A stretch of DNA of 64,000 nt, from positions 94,933 through 158,932 of the forward strand of contig JAJYFF010000001.1 of NCBI GenBank assembly GCA_021785405.1, written 5' to 3'. This DNA is from Pseudomonadota bacterium (GTDB lineage: Bacteria > Pseudomonadota > Gammaproteobacteria > Steroidobacterales > Steroidobacteraceae). Below the pieces are notes generated by a model. The model saw nothing but the letters and a program-made list of their open reading frames with translations, ran no database searches and had not been told where the DNA came from. This document shows positions 16,615-25,686 of the stretch, piece after piece; within the stretch, counting starts at the first letter, position 1, and each line of letters opens with the position of its first letter. The position numbers were made by a program, and so were the translations under genes.

Positions 16615-17754
16615 ATGGATGCCAAAGCCGGGGCGCGCGAGCGCCTGGAATCGGTTCGCAGCGGGCTGATCGAGTTGAGTCATCGTATCCACGCGCACCC
16701 GGAGCTCGGCTTCGAGGAGGAAAAGGCGAGCGCCTGGCTCTGCGAGCATCTCAGCGAGGCCGGCTTCTCGGTGGAGAAGGGCATCTGCAACCTGCCCACC
16801 GCCTTTCGGGCCCGCGCGGGCTCCGGGCCGCTGCATGTGGCCTTCTGCGCCGAATACGACAGCCTTCCCGGTATCGGGCACGCGTGCGGACACAACCTCA
16901 TCGCCGCCGCTTCGCTCGGGGCGGCGATCGCAGCGGCGCAGGTCGCCGACGAGATCGGTCTGACGGTGAGCGTGATCGGTACGCCGGCCGAGGAGGTCGG
17001 TGACTCAAGTGGCAAGATCCTGTTGCTCGAGCGGGGCGCGTTCGCCGGGATCGACGCGGCCATGATGGTCCATCCGGCGCCGATCGACATGTGCCGGGCG
17101 AAGATCATCGCCGCATCGATGTTCGACGTGCACTGCACCGGAAAGGCATCGCATGCCTCGGCGTTCCCGGAGCTCGGCATCAACGCCGCGGACGCGTTGA
17201 CGGTGGCGCAAACCGCCATCGGGTTGCTGCGGCAACACATTCGCGACACCGACCGCATCCACGGCATCGTCACGCACGGCGGCGATGCGCCGAACGTCGT
17301 GCCGGCACATACCTCGGCCCGTTACATCATTCGCGCGGAGACGCTCGAACAGCTGGCGGAACTGCGCGAGCGGGTGCGGCGGTGCTTCGAAGCCGGAGCG
17401 CTCGCGACCGGCGCGACGGTCGAGATCGTCGGCGGCGAGAAGCCCTATGCCGAGATGCGCCACGACCCGCGCCTCGCCGAGCTCTACCGGCGCAATGCCG
17501 AGCAGATCGGGCGCTCGTTCCCGAACCCCGGGGTCTGGGAGAACCGGCCGACGGCATCGACCGACATGGGCAACGTGTCGCTTGCGATTCCGTCGATTCA
17601 TCCGATGATCGGCATCAATTCGTTGCCCGCGGTCAACCACCAGCCGGAGTTCGCGGCCCATTGCGTCAGCCCCGATGCGGATCAGGCGTTGTTCGACGGA
17701 GCGCTCGCGATGACTTGGACCAGTATCGATTTGGCGGACGTCGGTGCCCCTTGA
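16615..17754 (+). CDS. M20-family amidohydrolase
   Basis: A 379-residue di-metal hydrolase of the M20D/AbgB type. The metal-binding motifs are HRIHAHPELGFEEEKASAW near residue 22 and CAEYDSLPGIGHACGHNLIA near residue 82. A dimerisation lid occupies the middle (HCTGKASHASAFPELGINAA), and NHQPEFAAH near the end supplies the last metal ligand. Enzymes of this type cleave N-acyl or aminobenzoyl-glutamate amides. The ATG at 16615 is preceded by GGGGAGGGGG. An APC amino-acid permease follows on the same strand, so a salvage function is plausible (inference). Confidence 0.9.
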   Translation: MDAKAGARERLESVRSGLIELSHRIHAHPELGFEEEKASAWLCEHLSEAGFSVEKGICNLPTAFRARAGSGPLHVAFCAEYDSLPGIGHACGHNLIAAASLGAAIAAAQVADEIGLTVSVIGTPAEEVGDSSGKILLLERGAFAGIDAAMMVHPAPIDMCRAKIIAASMFDVHCTGKASHASAFPELGINAADALTVAQTAIGLLRQHIRDTDRIHGIVTHGGDAPNVVPAHTSARYIIRAETLEQLAELRERVRRCFEAGALATGATVEIVGGEKPYAEMRHDPRLAELYRRNAEQIGRSFPNPGVWENRPTASTDMGNVSLAIPSIHPMIGINSLPAVNHQPEFAAHCVSPDADQALFDGALAMTWTSIDLADVGAP

Positions 17755-17892
17755 GGTGGGCGGGGCCGGCGTGCAACGCAATCCGCGTCCAGTAGGGCCG
17801 CGCTGCGGATCGTTGCAGCGACCTCTTCGTTGGCGCTTGCGCCGCCAGCGAAGGGCGCCGCCGCCACGTCATGTCGACGGGGCGCACGGGTC

Positions 17893-19254
17893 ATGACGCA
17901 AGACGCCGTACAGACGATGCAATCGGTACGAACTTCTTCCGGCCTGTTGCGAGTACTCGGCACCGCCTTTGGCGTAGCGCTTGGGATCGGCGGCATGGTC
18001 GGCAGCGGCATCTTCCGGACGCCGGGAATCATCGTCGGCCATGCCGGCACGCTGGGCATTGCGGCGCTGCTGGTGGTCGTCGGTGGTGTCCAGACGTTCC
18101 TGTCCGCCAATCTCTGGGCGGAGGTGTCGACGTCGATTCCCTTGTCGGGCGGTACGGTCGTCGTCGTCCGTCGGGCCTTTGGCGACACCGCCGCGCTGAT
18201 CACGGGGTGGACCGATGCGCTGGCTGGCGTGGCGGCCTCCGCGCAGCTCAGCGCGGCCGGCGCTGGCTTTCTGGCGGTGATCCTTCCCCGTCTGACGTCC
18301 CATGGCGGTGTGACGGCGGCGGCGCTCACGATCATCGTGGCGCTGATCAACTGGCGCGGAGTCGTGATGGGCGAAGTCGCGCAGATGGTCGCGAGCGTCG
18401 CCAAGGCGCTGGTGATCATCGCCCTGATCGCCGTGCTGTTCTGGATGACACGGCTCGCCGCGCCGACAGTCACGCTGGACACACCCAGCATGGTTGCTCC
18501 TTTCGGCAGCCTGTTGATCGGTTATCAGTTGGTCTATGGCGCTTACGCGGGTTGGGCCTTGCCCGGCTATTTCGCCGAGGAAACGACCAATCCCGGACAC
18601 GCCATCCCGCGCGCGTTGTTCTGGTCGGTGGCCGGCGTCATGGGGTTGTATCTGCTGATGCTGGCGGCATTGGCGCATGCGTTGCCGCTGGCGTTGCTGT
18701 CGCGCGCCGACTTTCCGGCGGGCATTGCGCTCGCGCACGTGCTGGGTCCGGCGAGCAGCGCCGTGCTGGCGGCGATCGCCTTCATCACCGTGTTAAGCTG
18801 CCAGAACAGCAACTTCATGCCCGGCACCCGCGTGTTGTTGGCGATGGGTCAGGCCGGCTATGCGCCGCGGCAGCTGACACGGGTCAATCGCGGGGGGACC
18901 CCGGATGTTGCGCTGCTGGTGTTCACGCTGCTCTGCATCGGACTGGCACTGACCGGCCGTTACGAGTTGATCTTCATCTTGATGGGGACGCTCGACATGG
19001 CACTGACCGCGATCACCGATCTCGCGTATCTGCAACTGCGACGCCGGGAGCCGGCACTGGCACGCCCGTTCCGCGCGATTGGCCACCCGGTGCTGCCGCT
19101 GCTCGCGCTGACACTGGATTTTGGCATCTTGCTCGCCGTCGCGATCGCCGATATGCGGAGCGCCATGTACGCGATGATCGCCGTCGCGTTCGGCGTGATC
19201 GTGGCGCGGATGACGGCGCGCGCGCGGGCGGCCCGCGCGGTTCAGGCCGTCTGA
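17893..19254 (+). CDS. APC-superfamily amino-acid permease
   Basis: A 453-residue inner-membrane transporter with about 12 hydrophobic segments. The N-terminal APC signature is GTAFGVALGIGGMVGSGIFR, the helix-1 substrate-binding loop. Later features are YAGWALPGYFAEETTNPGHA and IPRAL in the helix-6 region. It imports or exchanges amino acids or small amines; specificity cannot be read. The ATG at 17893 has only a weak ribosome site (ACGGGGCGC), and an in-frame ATG at 17926 would also keep all membrane helices. It follows the M20 amidohydrolase by 138 bp, possibly on one transcript. Confidence 0.88.
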   Translation: MTQDAVQTMQSVRTSSGLLRVLGTAFGVALGIGGMVGSGIFRTPGIIVGHAGTLGIAALLVVVGGVQTFLSANLWAEVSTSIPLSGGTVVVVRRAFGDTAALITGWTDALAGVAASAQLSAAGAGFLAVILPRLTSHGGVTAAALTIIVALINWRGVVMGEVAQMVASVAKALVIIALIAVLFWMTRLAAPTVTLDTPSMVAPFGSLLIGYQLVYGAYAGWALPGYFAEETTNPGHAIPRALFWSVAGVMGLYLLMLAALAHALPLALLSRADFPAGIALAHVLGPASSAVLAAIAFITVLSCQNSNFMPGTRVLLAMGQAGYAPRQLTRVNRGGTPDVALLVFTLLCIGLALTGRYELIFILMGTLDMALTAITDLAYLQLRRREPALARPFRAIGHPVLPLLALTLDFGILLAVAIADMRSAMYAMIAVAFGVIVARMTARARAARAVQAV

Positions 19255-19313
19255 GCGGGAAGGCAGCCGCGCGCGCGTGCTAGGCTGCGTGCAGACGATC
19301 GGGAGGCCCCGGC

Positions 19314-19910
19314 ATGATCACGCTGTATCACCGTCCCAAGACTCGTTCCACGCGATTTCTGTTCTTGCTCGAGGAGCTCGGGGCGCCGTACGTCGTCCGG
19401 GTGGTCACGACACGCAATCGCGACGGCAGCGGCGCCGCCGATCCGGCGAATCCGCATCCGCATGGCAAGGTGCCGGCGATCGACGACGACGGCGTCGTCG
19501 TGTTCGAATCGCCGGCGATCGCGCTCTACCTGACCGATAAGTTTCCGAAGAACCGCATCGGCCCGCTCGTCGGCGATTCGGACCGCGGCGCGTATCTGTC
19601 GTGGCTCTCGTATTACACCGGTGTATTCGAGCCAGCTTTCCTGTCGAAATTCATGAACGTCGAGGTTCCGCGGGCGACCGCGGGCTGGGTCGCGGTCGAG
19701 GAGTGTCTGCCGGCGGTGCTCGACCGTCTCGCGCGCGGTCCGTACCTGCTCGGTGATCGCTTCAGTGCGGCGGACGTGTTGTATGCGACGACGTTTGCGT
19801 TGTTTGCGAACAGCCCACTGCTCCCGCAGTCTCCGGTGATCGCCGAATACGTTGCCCGGGTGACGGCGCGGCCTGCGTTCGCACGCGCGGTGGCGAGGGA
19901 CGGCGGCTAG
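19314..19910 (+). CDS. Glutathione S-transferase family protein
   Basis: A 198-residue cytosolic GST. The thioredoxin-fold domain (1-80) starts MITLYHRPKTRSTRFLFLLE; Ser/Thr near residues 12-13 are the likely glutathione-activating residues. The cis-Pro and gamma-glutamyl site appear as GKVPAIDDDGVVVFESPAIA. The helical C-terminal domain carries GPYLLGDRFSAADVLYATTF, the N-capping box motif. The closest type appears to be the beta/YfcG-like bacterial group. GGGAGGCCCCGGC precedes the ATG. The gene is monocistronic. Confidence 0.9.
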   Translation: MITLYHRPKTRSTRFLFLLEELGAPYVVRVVTTRNRDGSGAADPANPHPHGKVPAIDDDGVVVFESPAIALYLTDKFPKNRIGPLVGDSDRGAYLSWLSYYTGVFEPAFLSKFMNVEVPRATAGWVAVEECLPAVLDRLARGPYLLGDRFSAADVLYATTFALFANSPLLPQSPVIAEYVARVTARPAFARAVARDGG

Positions 19911-19957
19911 TTGCCGGGCGAACGCCGTTCCCGACGATCGAGCCGCGCGGCCCTCGC

Positions 19958-20027
19958 CCAAAATCGATGCGACTGGCGTGCCGATGGCCGCCGAGTCACG
20001 CGACTCCGCGCGGCACGCCAATCGCAT
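19958..20027 (-). terminator. Strong nested hairpin with T-run, terminator of the 20059-20457 gene
   Basis: ATGCGACTGGCGTGCCG (19967-19983) pairs with CGGCACGCCAATCGCAT (20011-20027) over 17 bp with one imperfect pair, which is a G-U wobble only in the minus transcript. Inside is a second stem, GAGTC-ACGC-GACTC (19993-20006). The minus strand continues CGATTTTGGG. It lies 31 bp beyond the stop of the small gene. Confidence 0.75.
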
Positions 20028-20058
20028 GACTCCCGAACGGCTTGGAGCCGCCGTCTGG

Positions 20059-20457
20059 TCAGTTGTTCTTGATGCAGGGATCCGTCGTGGTCGCAGTCGG
20101 TCGGCGCAGGGTTGTGAGCGTCGAGTACTCTTGCCCACCGATGGTCGCGTACAGGCGGTAGATCCAGGTGCCGGTCGTGCTGCTGCTGTTGTTCAGGTCG
20201 CTGAGCGTGATCTGCTTGCTGCCCGGAACGACCGTCGGGGTGCCGAAGATGTCCGCATTCGGTGCGGTGCCGACCCACGCGAAACCCGGATTGGGGGCGT
20301 TCATCGCATTGAACGTTCCGGCCGCGGCGTTGCCGTCCAGCTGCCAGGTGATCGTCTGGGGGTTCGGATCCCGGCTGACCTCGTTGGCGTTGTTTCTCTG
20401 GTCGACATCGAGCGCATTCTGGGTCGTGTCCAGCGTGACCGACAAGTTGTAAGGCAT
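20059..20457 (-). CDS. Small beta-rich protein of unknown function, coupled to a TIR-TPR gene
   Basis: A 132-residue protein starting MPYNLSVTLDTTQNALDVDQ, without a signal peptide. Ser/Thr/Asn-rich, strand-like segments run throughout (PQTITWQLDGNAAAGTFNAM, WIYRLYATIGGQEYSTLTTL), suggesting an Ig-like or jelly-roll fold. A good ribosome site (GAGGAGAGTCCC) precedes the ATG. Its first 157 nt lie inside the end of the TIR-TPR frame on the same strand, and it ends at a strong terminator. I do not recognise a characterised family. Co-transcription with the TIR gene is likely. Confidence 0.75.
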   Translation of the reverse strand: MPYNLSVTLDTTQNALDVDQRNNANEVSRDPNPQTITWQLDGNAAAGTFNAMNAPNPGFAWVGTAPNADIFGTPTVVPGSKQITLSDLNNSSSTTGTWIYRLYATIGGQEYSTLTTLRRPTATTTDPCIKNN

Positions 20458-22664
20458 GGGACTCTCCTCGTGATGGTCGTGGGTCGATGGATCAAGGCGT
20501 CTTCGAGCCGTACCTCGAACGCCGCGTTGGGCGGGTATTCGATGTCGGCGCGCCGCAGGGCCCGCACGAACGCCGGATCCCGATAGCCGCTCGACCAGAG
20601 GGTTCGGATCAACGGCAGGGCTTCTGATTTGCGCTCGAGCGCGAGCAGCGCGCGCACCTGCAGGCCGAGCAGGCGCGGATCCTTGCGCCCGGCCGTCGGC
20701 GCACGCAGTGCGGCCAGGGCCTGTTCGCGTAGCCGCGCGGCGGCCGGCGCGGCCGTGGTGAGCCGCGCCAGCAACAGCTCGGCATCGGCGTGCGCGAGCA
20801 CGAGCTCTCGGTCGTTCGGGTCCTTGCGGGCCAGCGGCCGGAGGGCGTTCAGCGCCGCGCCGACCAGCACGCGCGCCGCGTTCTCGTGTCCGAGAGCGAG
20901 CCACTGCGCGGCGCGTTCAGCGCGTACCTGCGCGTATTCGCGGCGCCACGCGCTGTTCGCCGGGTCTTGCGCCGTCAGTCGCGCGAACGTCGCCAGAGCC
21001 TTCGCCGTCAGGGCGGATGCCGATCGCAGATCGCCCTCGATCCGCAGCAGCCGACTGAGCTGGGTCTCGTACAGCGCCAGCTCCTCCTGCACGCCCGCCA
21101 GGGTTGGATCGACGGCGGCGACGCTGCGGGCCGTCGCGACCGCCTCCTGCAGGTCGCGCACACCGCTCGCGTTCTGGCCTGCGAGCGCGAGCGTGCGGCC
21201 GAGAATCGCATGAACCCGCAGCATGTTCGTGCGCTGATCGTTGTTCTTCGGGTCACGGGCGCTCAAGCCAGACTCGATCGCATCGTCCGCCGCGTAGTTC
21301 GCGATCGCCTCGAGCAGGTCGCCGCGCATCAGGGCCATCTTGCCGATGTTGTCGTACGCAACCCCCAGCCGCGCGATCGCGTGGACGTCGTTCGGGCGCA
21401 TCGCCACCAGTCGTTGGCACAAGGCCAGCATGCTGGCGTATTCGGCGGATGCGTCGGCCAGTCGATTCGTCGCCTCGCGGACGTGGCCGATGTCGTTGTC
21501 GATCGTGGCGAGCTGGAAGATCAGTTGGGGGTTCGATGCCGCGTGGGTTTGGGCGCGCAGCAGGATCCGCTGTGCCGCGAGAAACTGGGCTTCCGCAGCG
21601 CGCAGATCGCCCTGATACCAGCGGGTCATCCCGATGAACGCGACGGTCTCCGCGTAGAAGAGCTGCCGGGGTACGTTCGCGGGTTCGGCATCGGCGAGCC
21701 GGGCGCCGATCTTGGTGGCCGCGAGATAGGACTGCATCGCCTCCGGGAGATGACCCTGGTCGAGGCGCACGCTGCCGATCTTCTCGAATGCCCGGGCCCG
21801 CTGCGCGAGCGCTTCGTCCGTGACGTCCGTGGTCGGCAGGGACTGGAAGTACTTCATCGCCTGATCGTCGACCGCCTGCATGATATCGAGCCGCTGCACT
21901 TGCGCGAGCTTGTCGTTCAAATCGCCGAGCATGAAGTTCACGAGCGTCTCGGCCTGCTTTTGGCGCCGCTCGGCGTCGCGTCGCGCGATCGTCGCGGCAA
22001 TCGCGAGCACGATCGTCACGACCATGATCGCGACCGCGAGCGCCGTGACACCCGAGAGTCGGCGGATGCGCCGTTGCAGTTCGCGCTGGCGCAACGCGTC
22101 GAAGCCCAGCCCGAGCATTCCGGCGACCAGCTTCAGCTTCGCGCGCGTCCGTCGATCCTTGCCGGGTCGCAGATCGGCCGCGATGGGCTCGGTCCGCCGC
22201 GTCGTGAGTTGTCCGTCGGCACCGAGTTCGAAGCGCAGCGCCGGTACGAAGCATTCCTGCTGCGCATCCCCTGCCTTCTCGCCGGCGTCAGGCTCGCCGT
22301 CGACGATGACGCAGAAGATGCGATCGCCGCGCCCGAGGCGCTTGAACGACAGCACCTCCTCGTTGACCCAGCGCGACGCTGCCGCGGCCGGCGAACAGAT
22401 CACGATCAGGTTCGCGCTCGCGGCGAGCGCTTCGTTGACCGCGCGGCTCAGGTCGGTGGCACTCGGCAGTTCGTCGCGATCGCGGAAGATCGGTGCTAGC
22501 CGGCGCGGCACGACGCCCGCGGCGGTCTCGGACCCGACCAGGCGGCGCGGCACGCGATAGGTCTCGAGCGCCTTGTGCAGCCAGCGTGCCCAAGCCTGGT
22601 CGTGGTGGCTGTAGCTGATGAAGGCGCGGTAGCGGAAGGCGAAGCTGGAATGGCTCACTTCCAT
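20301..22664 (-). CDS. Membrane-anchored TIR-domain protein with TPR-type repeats
   Basis: 787 residues as read. Residues 10-125 are a TIR domain (YRAFISYSHHDQAWARWLHK; RLAPIFRDRDELPSATDLS) with the candidate NADase glutamate in SRWVNEEV near 102. One hydrophobic helix at about 204-226 (VTALAVAIMVVTIVLAIAA) would anchor it. The remainder is helical TPR-like repeats to about residue 730. Such proteins can be NAD-consuming immune effectors or signalling scaffolds; neither is proven here. The ATG at 22664 has a GGAG site; the longer frame is unlikely. The last 50 or so residues are Arg/Thr/Pro-rich and overlap the next gene out of frame, so the natural stop has probably been lost. Confidence 0.83.
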   Translation of the reverse strand: MEVSHSSFAFRYRAFISYSHHDQAWARWLHKALETYRVPRRLVGSETAAGVVPRRLAPIFRDRDELPSATDLSRAVNEALAASANLIVICSPAAAASRWVNEEVLSFKRLGRGDRIFCVIVDGEPDAGEKAGDAQQECFVPALRFELGADGQLTTRRTEPIAADLRPGKDRRTRAKLKLVAGMLGLGFDALRQRELQRRIRRLSGVTALAVAIMVVTIVLAIAATIARRDAERRQKQAETLVNFMLGDLNDKLAQVQRLDIMQAVDDQAMKYFQSLPTTDVTDEALAQRARAFEKIGSVRLDQGHLPEAMQSYLAATKIGARLADAEPANVPRQLFYAETVAFIGMTRWYQGDLRAAEAQFLAAQRILLRAQTHAASNPQLIFQLATIDNDIGHVREATNRLADASAEYASMLALCQRLVAMRPNDVHAIARLGVAYDNIGKMALMRGDLLEAIANYAADDAIESGLSARDPKNNDQRTNMLRVHAILGRTLALAGQNASGVRDLQEAVATARSVAAVDPTLAGVQEELALYETQLSRLLRIEGDLRSASALTAKALATFARLTAQDPANSAWRREYAQVRAERAAQWLALGHENAARVLVGAALNALRPLARKDPNDRELVLAHADAELLLARLTTAAPAAARLREQALAALRAPTAGRKDPRLLGLQVRALLALERKSEALPLIRTLWSSGYRDPAFVRALRRADIEYPPNAAFEVRLEDALIHRPTTITRRVPCLTTCRSRWTRPRMRSMSTRETTPTRSAGIRTPRRSPGSWTATPRPERSMR

Positions 22665-22954
22665 GCGCGCTGCACTCCGGTTCTTAAAGGATCCCCGGCA
22701 CTCGGCGATGCCGTACTCTCGCACCGTACAGCGTGTACCCGCGGGGGCCACCGAGAAAGGCCCCCTCGGCGCGTTCGCGGGTCACCTGCAACGCTAACTC
22801 CACGTCCTAGACTAGCACGGTCCGCGGGCTCGGATGATAGCCTCGCCGTCGGGCCGCTCGGCCGTCCGCCACGGTCGGCGCGCCCGGCATTTCGATGCCC
22901 CGATCATCGCGCCGCTATCCTATCCTCGGCGGCATCCATGCTACGGTAGCCGGC

Positions 22955-24256
22955 ATGAATGCCAGCACACGCGACGCGGGCCTGGTCCGCTCGGTCGGAC
23001 CTTGGGGGCTTGCCGCCAGTATCGTCAACATGGTGGTCGGCGCATCGATCTTCGTGGTCCCGGCACCACTCGCCGCGAACGTCGGCCTCTACGCGCCGTT
23101 GGCGATCGTGGTCTGCGCGATCGCGGTCGGCGCGGTGGCCGTTTGCTTCGCCGAGGGCGGCAGCCGCATACCGAGCAGTGGTGGCGCCTACGGCTACATC
23201 GAGGCGGCTTTCGGCCCGATGACCGGGTATGCCGCGGGCACCCTGCTCTGGTTCGGCGACGCGCTCGCATCCGGCGGCATCGCCGCAGCGCTTGCCGACG
23301 TGGTCGTGCAATTGCTGCCGCCGGCGGTCGCGGCGCCGGCCCATGCGCTGATCGTGGTCGGCACGATCGGCGGGATCGCGCTCGTCAACATGAGCGGTGT
23401 CGACCGCGGCATGCGCCTGGTCAATGGGACGACGCTGGTGAAGCTGCTGCCGCTCGCGGTGTTCCTGCTGGTGGGCGCCTTCGCGCTGCATGGCGCGAAT
23501 TTCCAGCATCCCGCGCCGGTGAGCGGCGGCGGCATGGGGCGCGCGATGATCCTCGCCGTGTTCGCGTTCATGGGCATGGAGACTTCGCTGTGCGCGAGTG
23601 GCGAGGTCGCGCGACCCGAGCGCACCATTCCGCGCGCGCTGGCGATCGCGATGGGCTCGGTGACCTTGCTGTACGTGGCCATCCAGATCATCGCCCAGGG
23701 GATGCTCGGGTCCGCGCTGGCGTCCTCCTCGGCGCCGCTCGCCGACGCGATGGCGCGCGTCGATCCCACGCTGCGGTTGCTGATGCTGGCGGGTACGAGC
23801 CTGTCGATGTTCGGTTACCTGAGCAGCGACATCCTCGGAAGTCCGCGGATCCTGTTCGCGTTCGCGCGCGATGGCCTGCTGCCGAGCGCGCTGGGGCGGG
23901 TGCATCCGCGAAGCCACGCACCGCACGTGGCGATCGCTTGTTATGCGCTCTTCGCGATCCTGCTCGCGCTCACCGGATCCTTCGCCGAGCTTGCGGTGCT
24001 GTCGGCGCTCGCGAGTGCCGGGTTCTACATCGCCGGCTGCGCGGCGACCTGGCGACTCGCGCGGCAGGGCGTCGCACGCGCCGGCACGCCGTTGAATTTC
24101 CGCTGGCTCGGCATCGCCACGGTCGTCGGCATCGGCAGCATGATCGCGTTGATCGCGCTCGCTTCGCGCACCGAGATCCTGGGCCTGTTCGCGCTGATCG
24201 GCGCGAGCGTGCTCATCTACGTGCTGCAGACCCGGCTGTTCCGGCGACGCGGATGA
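22955..24256 (+). CDS. APC-superfamily amino-acid permease
   Basis: A 433-residue inner-membrane protein with about 12 helices. The start region LVRSVGPWGLAASIVNMVVG leads to the helix-1 motif GASIFVVPAPLAANVG. The helix-6 region is AFMGMETSLCASGEVARPER followed by TIPRALAIAMG. The proposed ATG at 22955 leaves a 290-bp divergent gap to the TIR gene. That gap holds a 7-bp hairpin (22743-22765) in the TIR leader and no other gene. Substrate is unknown. It converges with an MFS gene 28 bp downstream. Confidence 0.88.
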   Translation: MNASTRDAGLVRSVGPWGLAASIVNMVVGASIFVVPAPLAANVGLYAPLAIVVCAIAVGAVAVCFAEGGSRIPSSGGAYGYIEAAFGPMTGYAAGTLLWFGDALASGGIAAALADVVVQLLPPAVAAPAHALIVVGTIGGIALVNMSGVDRGMRLVNGTTLVKLLPLAVFLLVGAFALHGANFQHPAPVSGGGMGRAMILAVFAFMGMETSLCASGEVARPERTIPRALAIAMGSVTLLYVAIQIIAQGMLGSALASSSAPLADAMARVDPTLRLLMLAGTSLSMFGYLSSDILGSPRILFAFARDGLLPSALGRVHPRSHAPHVAIACYALFAILLALTGSFAELAVLSALASAGFYIAGCAATWRLARQGVARAGTPLNFRWLGIATVVGIGSMIALIALASRTEILGLFALIGASVLIYVLQTRLFRRRG

Positions 24257-24284
24257 CGGTCGGTCGCGCGGCGGGCACGTCCGG

Positions 24285-25562
24285 TCACTGCGCCGGCGCC
24301 GCCGTCAGGGACTCGGCGCCGATCCAGCCGAGCGGCGCGGCCCGGCGCACCACGAACAGCCAGCAGCACGCGCCGACGATCGCCACCGCAGCCGCCACCA
24401 GGAACGCCGCCTGGTACCGGCCGGTCCAATCGATCAGCGCGCCGGTGACGATCGGGGCGACGATGCCGGGCACGTTGCCGATCGCATTCTGAATCCCGAT
24501 CCACTTGCCCGCAGCGCGGGGCCCCGCGAGCATCTGACCGATCGTGAAGAGGTTGAAGGAACACAGCCCGAAAGCCACCGACGTGGCGAGCAGACCCGCG
24601 ATCGCGACGTGCGCGTTACCGAGCGCGCAGGCCATCATGCACAGAAAGCCGATGAATTGTGAGGACGCGATGATCGTGATGCGCACGCGACTCGGATCGG
24701 CGCCGCGGGCGATCCGTCGGTCGGTGAGCCAGGCGGCGCCGCAGCAGATCGCCGCCGACAGCGCGTACACGGCGCCGCCCAGACGGGCCATGGCGGCGAG
24801 CGAGTAGCCCTGAGACCGGACGAGATACAGCGGTAGCCACGACAACACCAGATAGAACGGGTAGTTCGCGCAAAAGTGACCGATGCTCGCGCCCCACAGC
24901 TCGCGCTTCGCGAGGAGTGCGCGAAACGTCGGCTCGGGCACGCGGGCGTCGCTCCGCGCCTGCGTCGCGAGAGCCCGCGTGCGCATCACCCAGGGAACGA
25001 GCCACGCCAACGAGATCGCGCCGAACACGATGAACAGTGGGCGCCAGCCGGCCGCCGCGATGAACAGTCCGCCGACGAAGGTGCCGACCGCCGGTCCGGA
25101 GTAGACGCCCGACACCACCAGGGCGTTGGCGATGCCCAGCCGTTCGGGGGGCACGTGCTGCGCCAGCAATTTCGAGCTCGCCGGAAAGCTCGCGCTCTCG
25201 CCGAGCCCGAGCAGAACCCTGAGCATCAGCAGCATCGCGAATCCGCTCGTGAATCCCGTCGCAAGCGTCGCCGCCGACCACAGCGCGAGGCCGAGGGCGA
25301 GCGTGCGATACGCGTTGATCCTCTGAACGAGCCAGGCGGCGACGATCTGCGCCGGCACGTAGACCCAGAAGAACGCGGACACCAGGGTGCCGTACTGGAT
25401 GTTCGACAGACGCAGATCGGCCTTGATCAGCGGGGCCGCGGTCGCAAGATTGCCGCGGTCGACGTAGTTGATGAAAATCGCGAGCGCCATCAGCCCGACG
25501 ATGCCGCGGCTGAAATGGGCGGACCCGGCGTGGTCCCGCGGTCGCTGGTCGTTCTTGTTCAT
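24285..25562 (-). CDS. MFS transporter, anion:cation symporter-like
   Basis: A 425-residue transporter with 12 predicted helices. The N-terminal FINYVDRGNLATAAPLIKAD and the loop GLGESASFPASSKLLAQHVP place it in the ACS branch of the major facilitator superfamily, which moves organic anions such as sugar acids, phthalate or hexuronates. The central loop is short. It is divergent from a RidA-family gene with 124 bp between, so the two may serve one catabolic purpose (inference). No cognate enzyme operon is adjacent. Confidence 0.88.
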   Translation of the reverse strand: MNKNDQRPRDHAGSAHFSRGIVGLMALAIFINYVDRGNLATAAPLIKADLRLSNIQYGTLVSAFFWVYVPAQIVAAWLVQRINAYRTLALGLALWSAATLATGFTSGFAMLLMLRVLLGLGESASFPASSKLLAQHVPPERLGIANALVVSGVYSGPAVGTFVGGLFIAAAGWRPLFIVFGAISLAWLVPWVMRTRALATQARSDARVPEPTFRALLAKRELWGASIGHFCANYPFYLVLSWLPLYLVRSQGYSLAAMARLGGAVYALSAAICCGAAWLTDRRIARGADPSRVRITIIASSQFIGFLCMMACALGNAHVAIAGLLATSVAFGLCSFNLFTIGQMLAGPRAAGKWIGIQNAIGNVPGIVAPIVTGALIDWTGRYQAAFLVAAAVAIVGACCWLFVVRRAAPLGWIGAESLTAAPAQ

Positions 25563-25686
25563 GGAACTCCCCGATGGTGCTGGGCTAAGCTGTCACGAAA
25601 GCCGGCCGCTGTCGCGGCATTTCGGCGCCAGCCGGGCGCCGCCCGCTCGGCCAGCCCCCAAACCGCCCATCCGGAGATGCCAAGCG

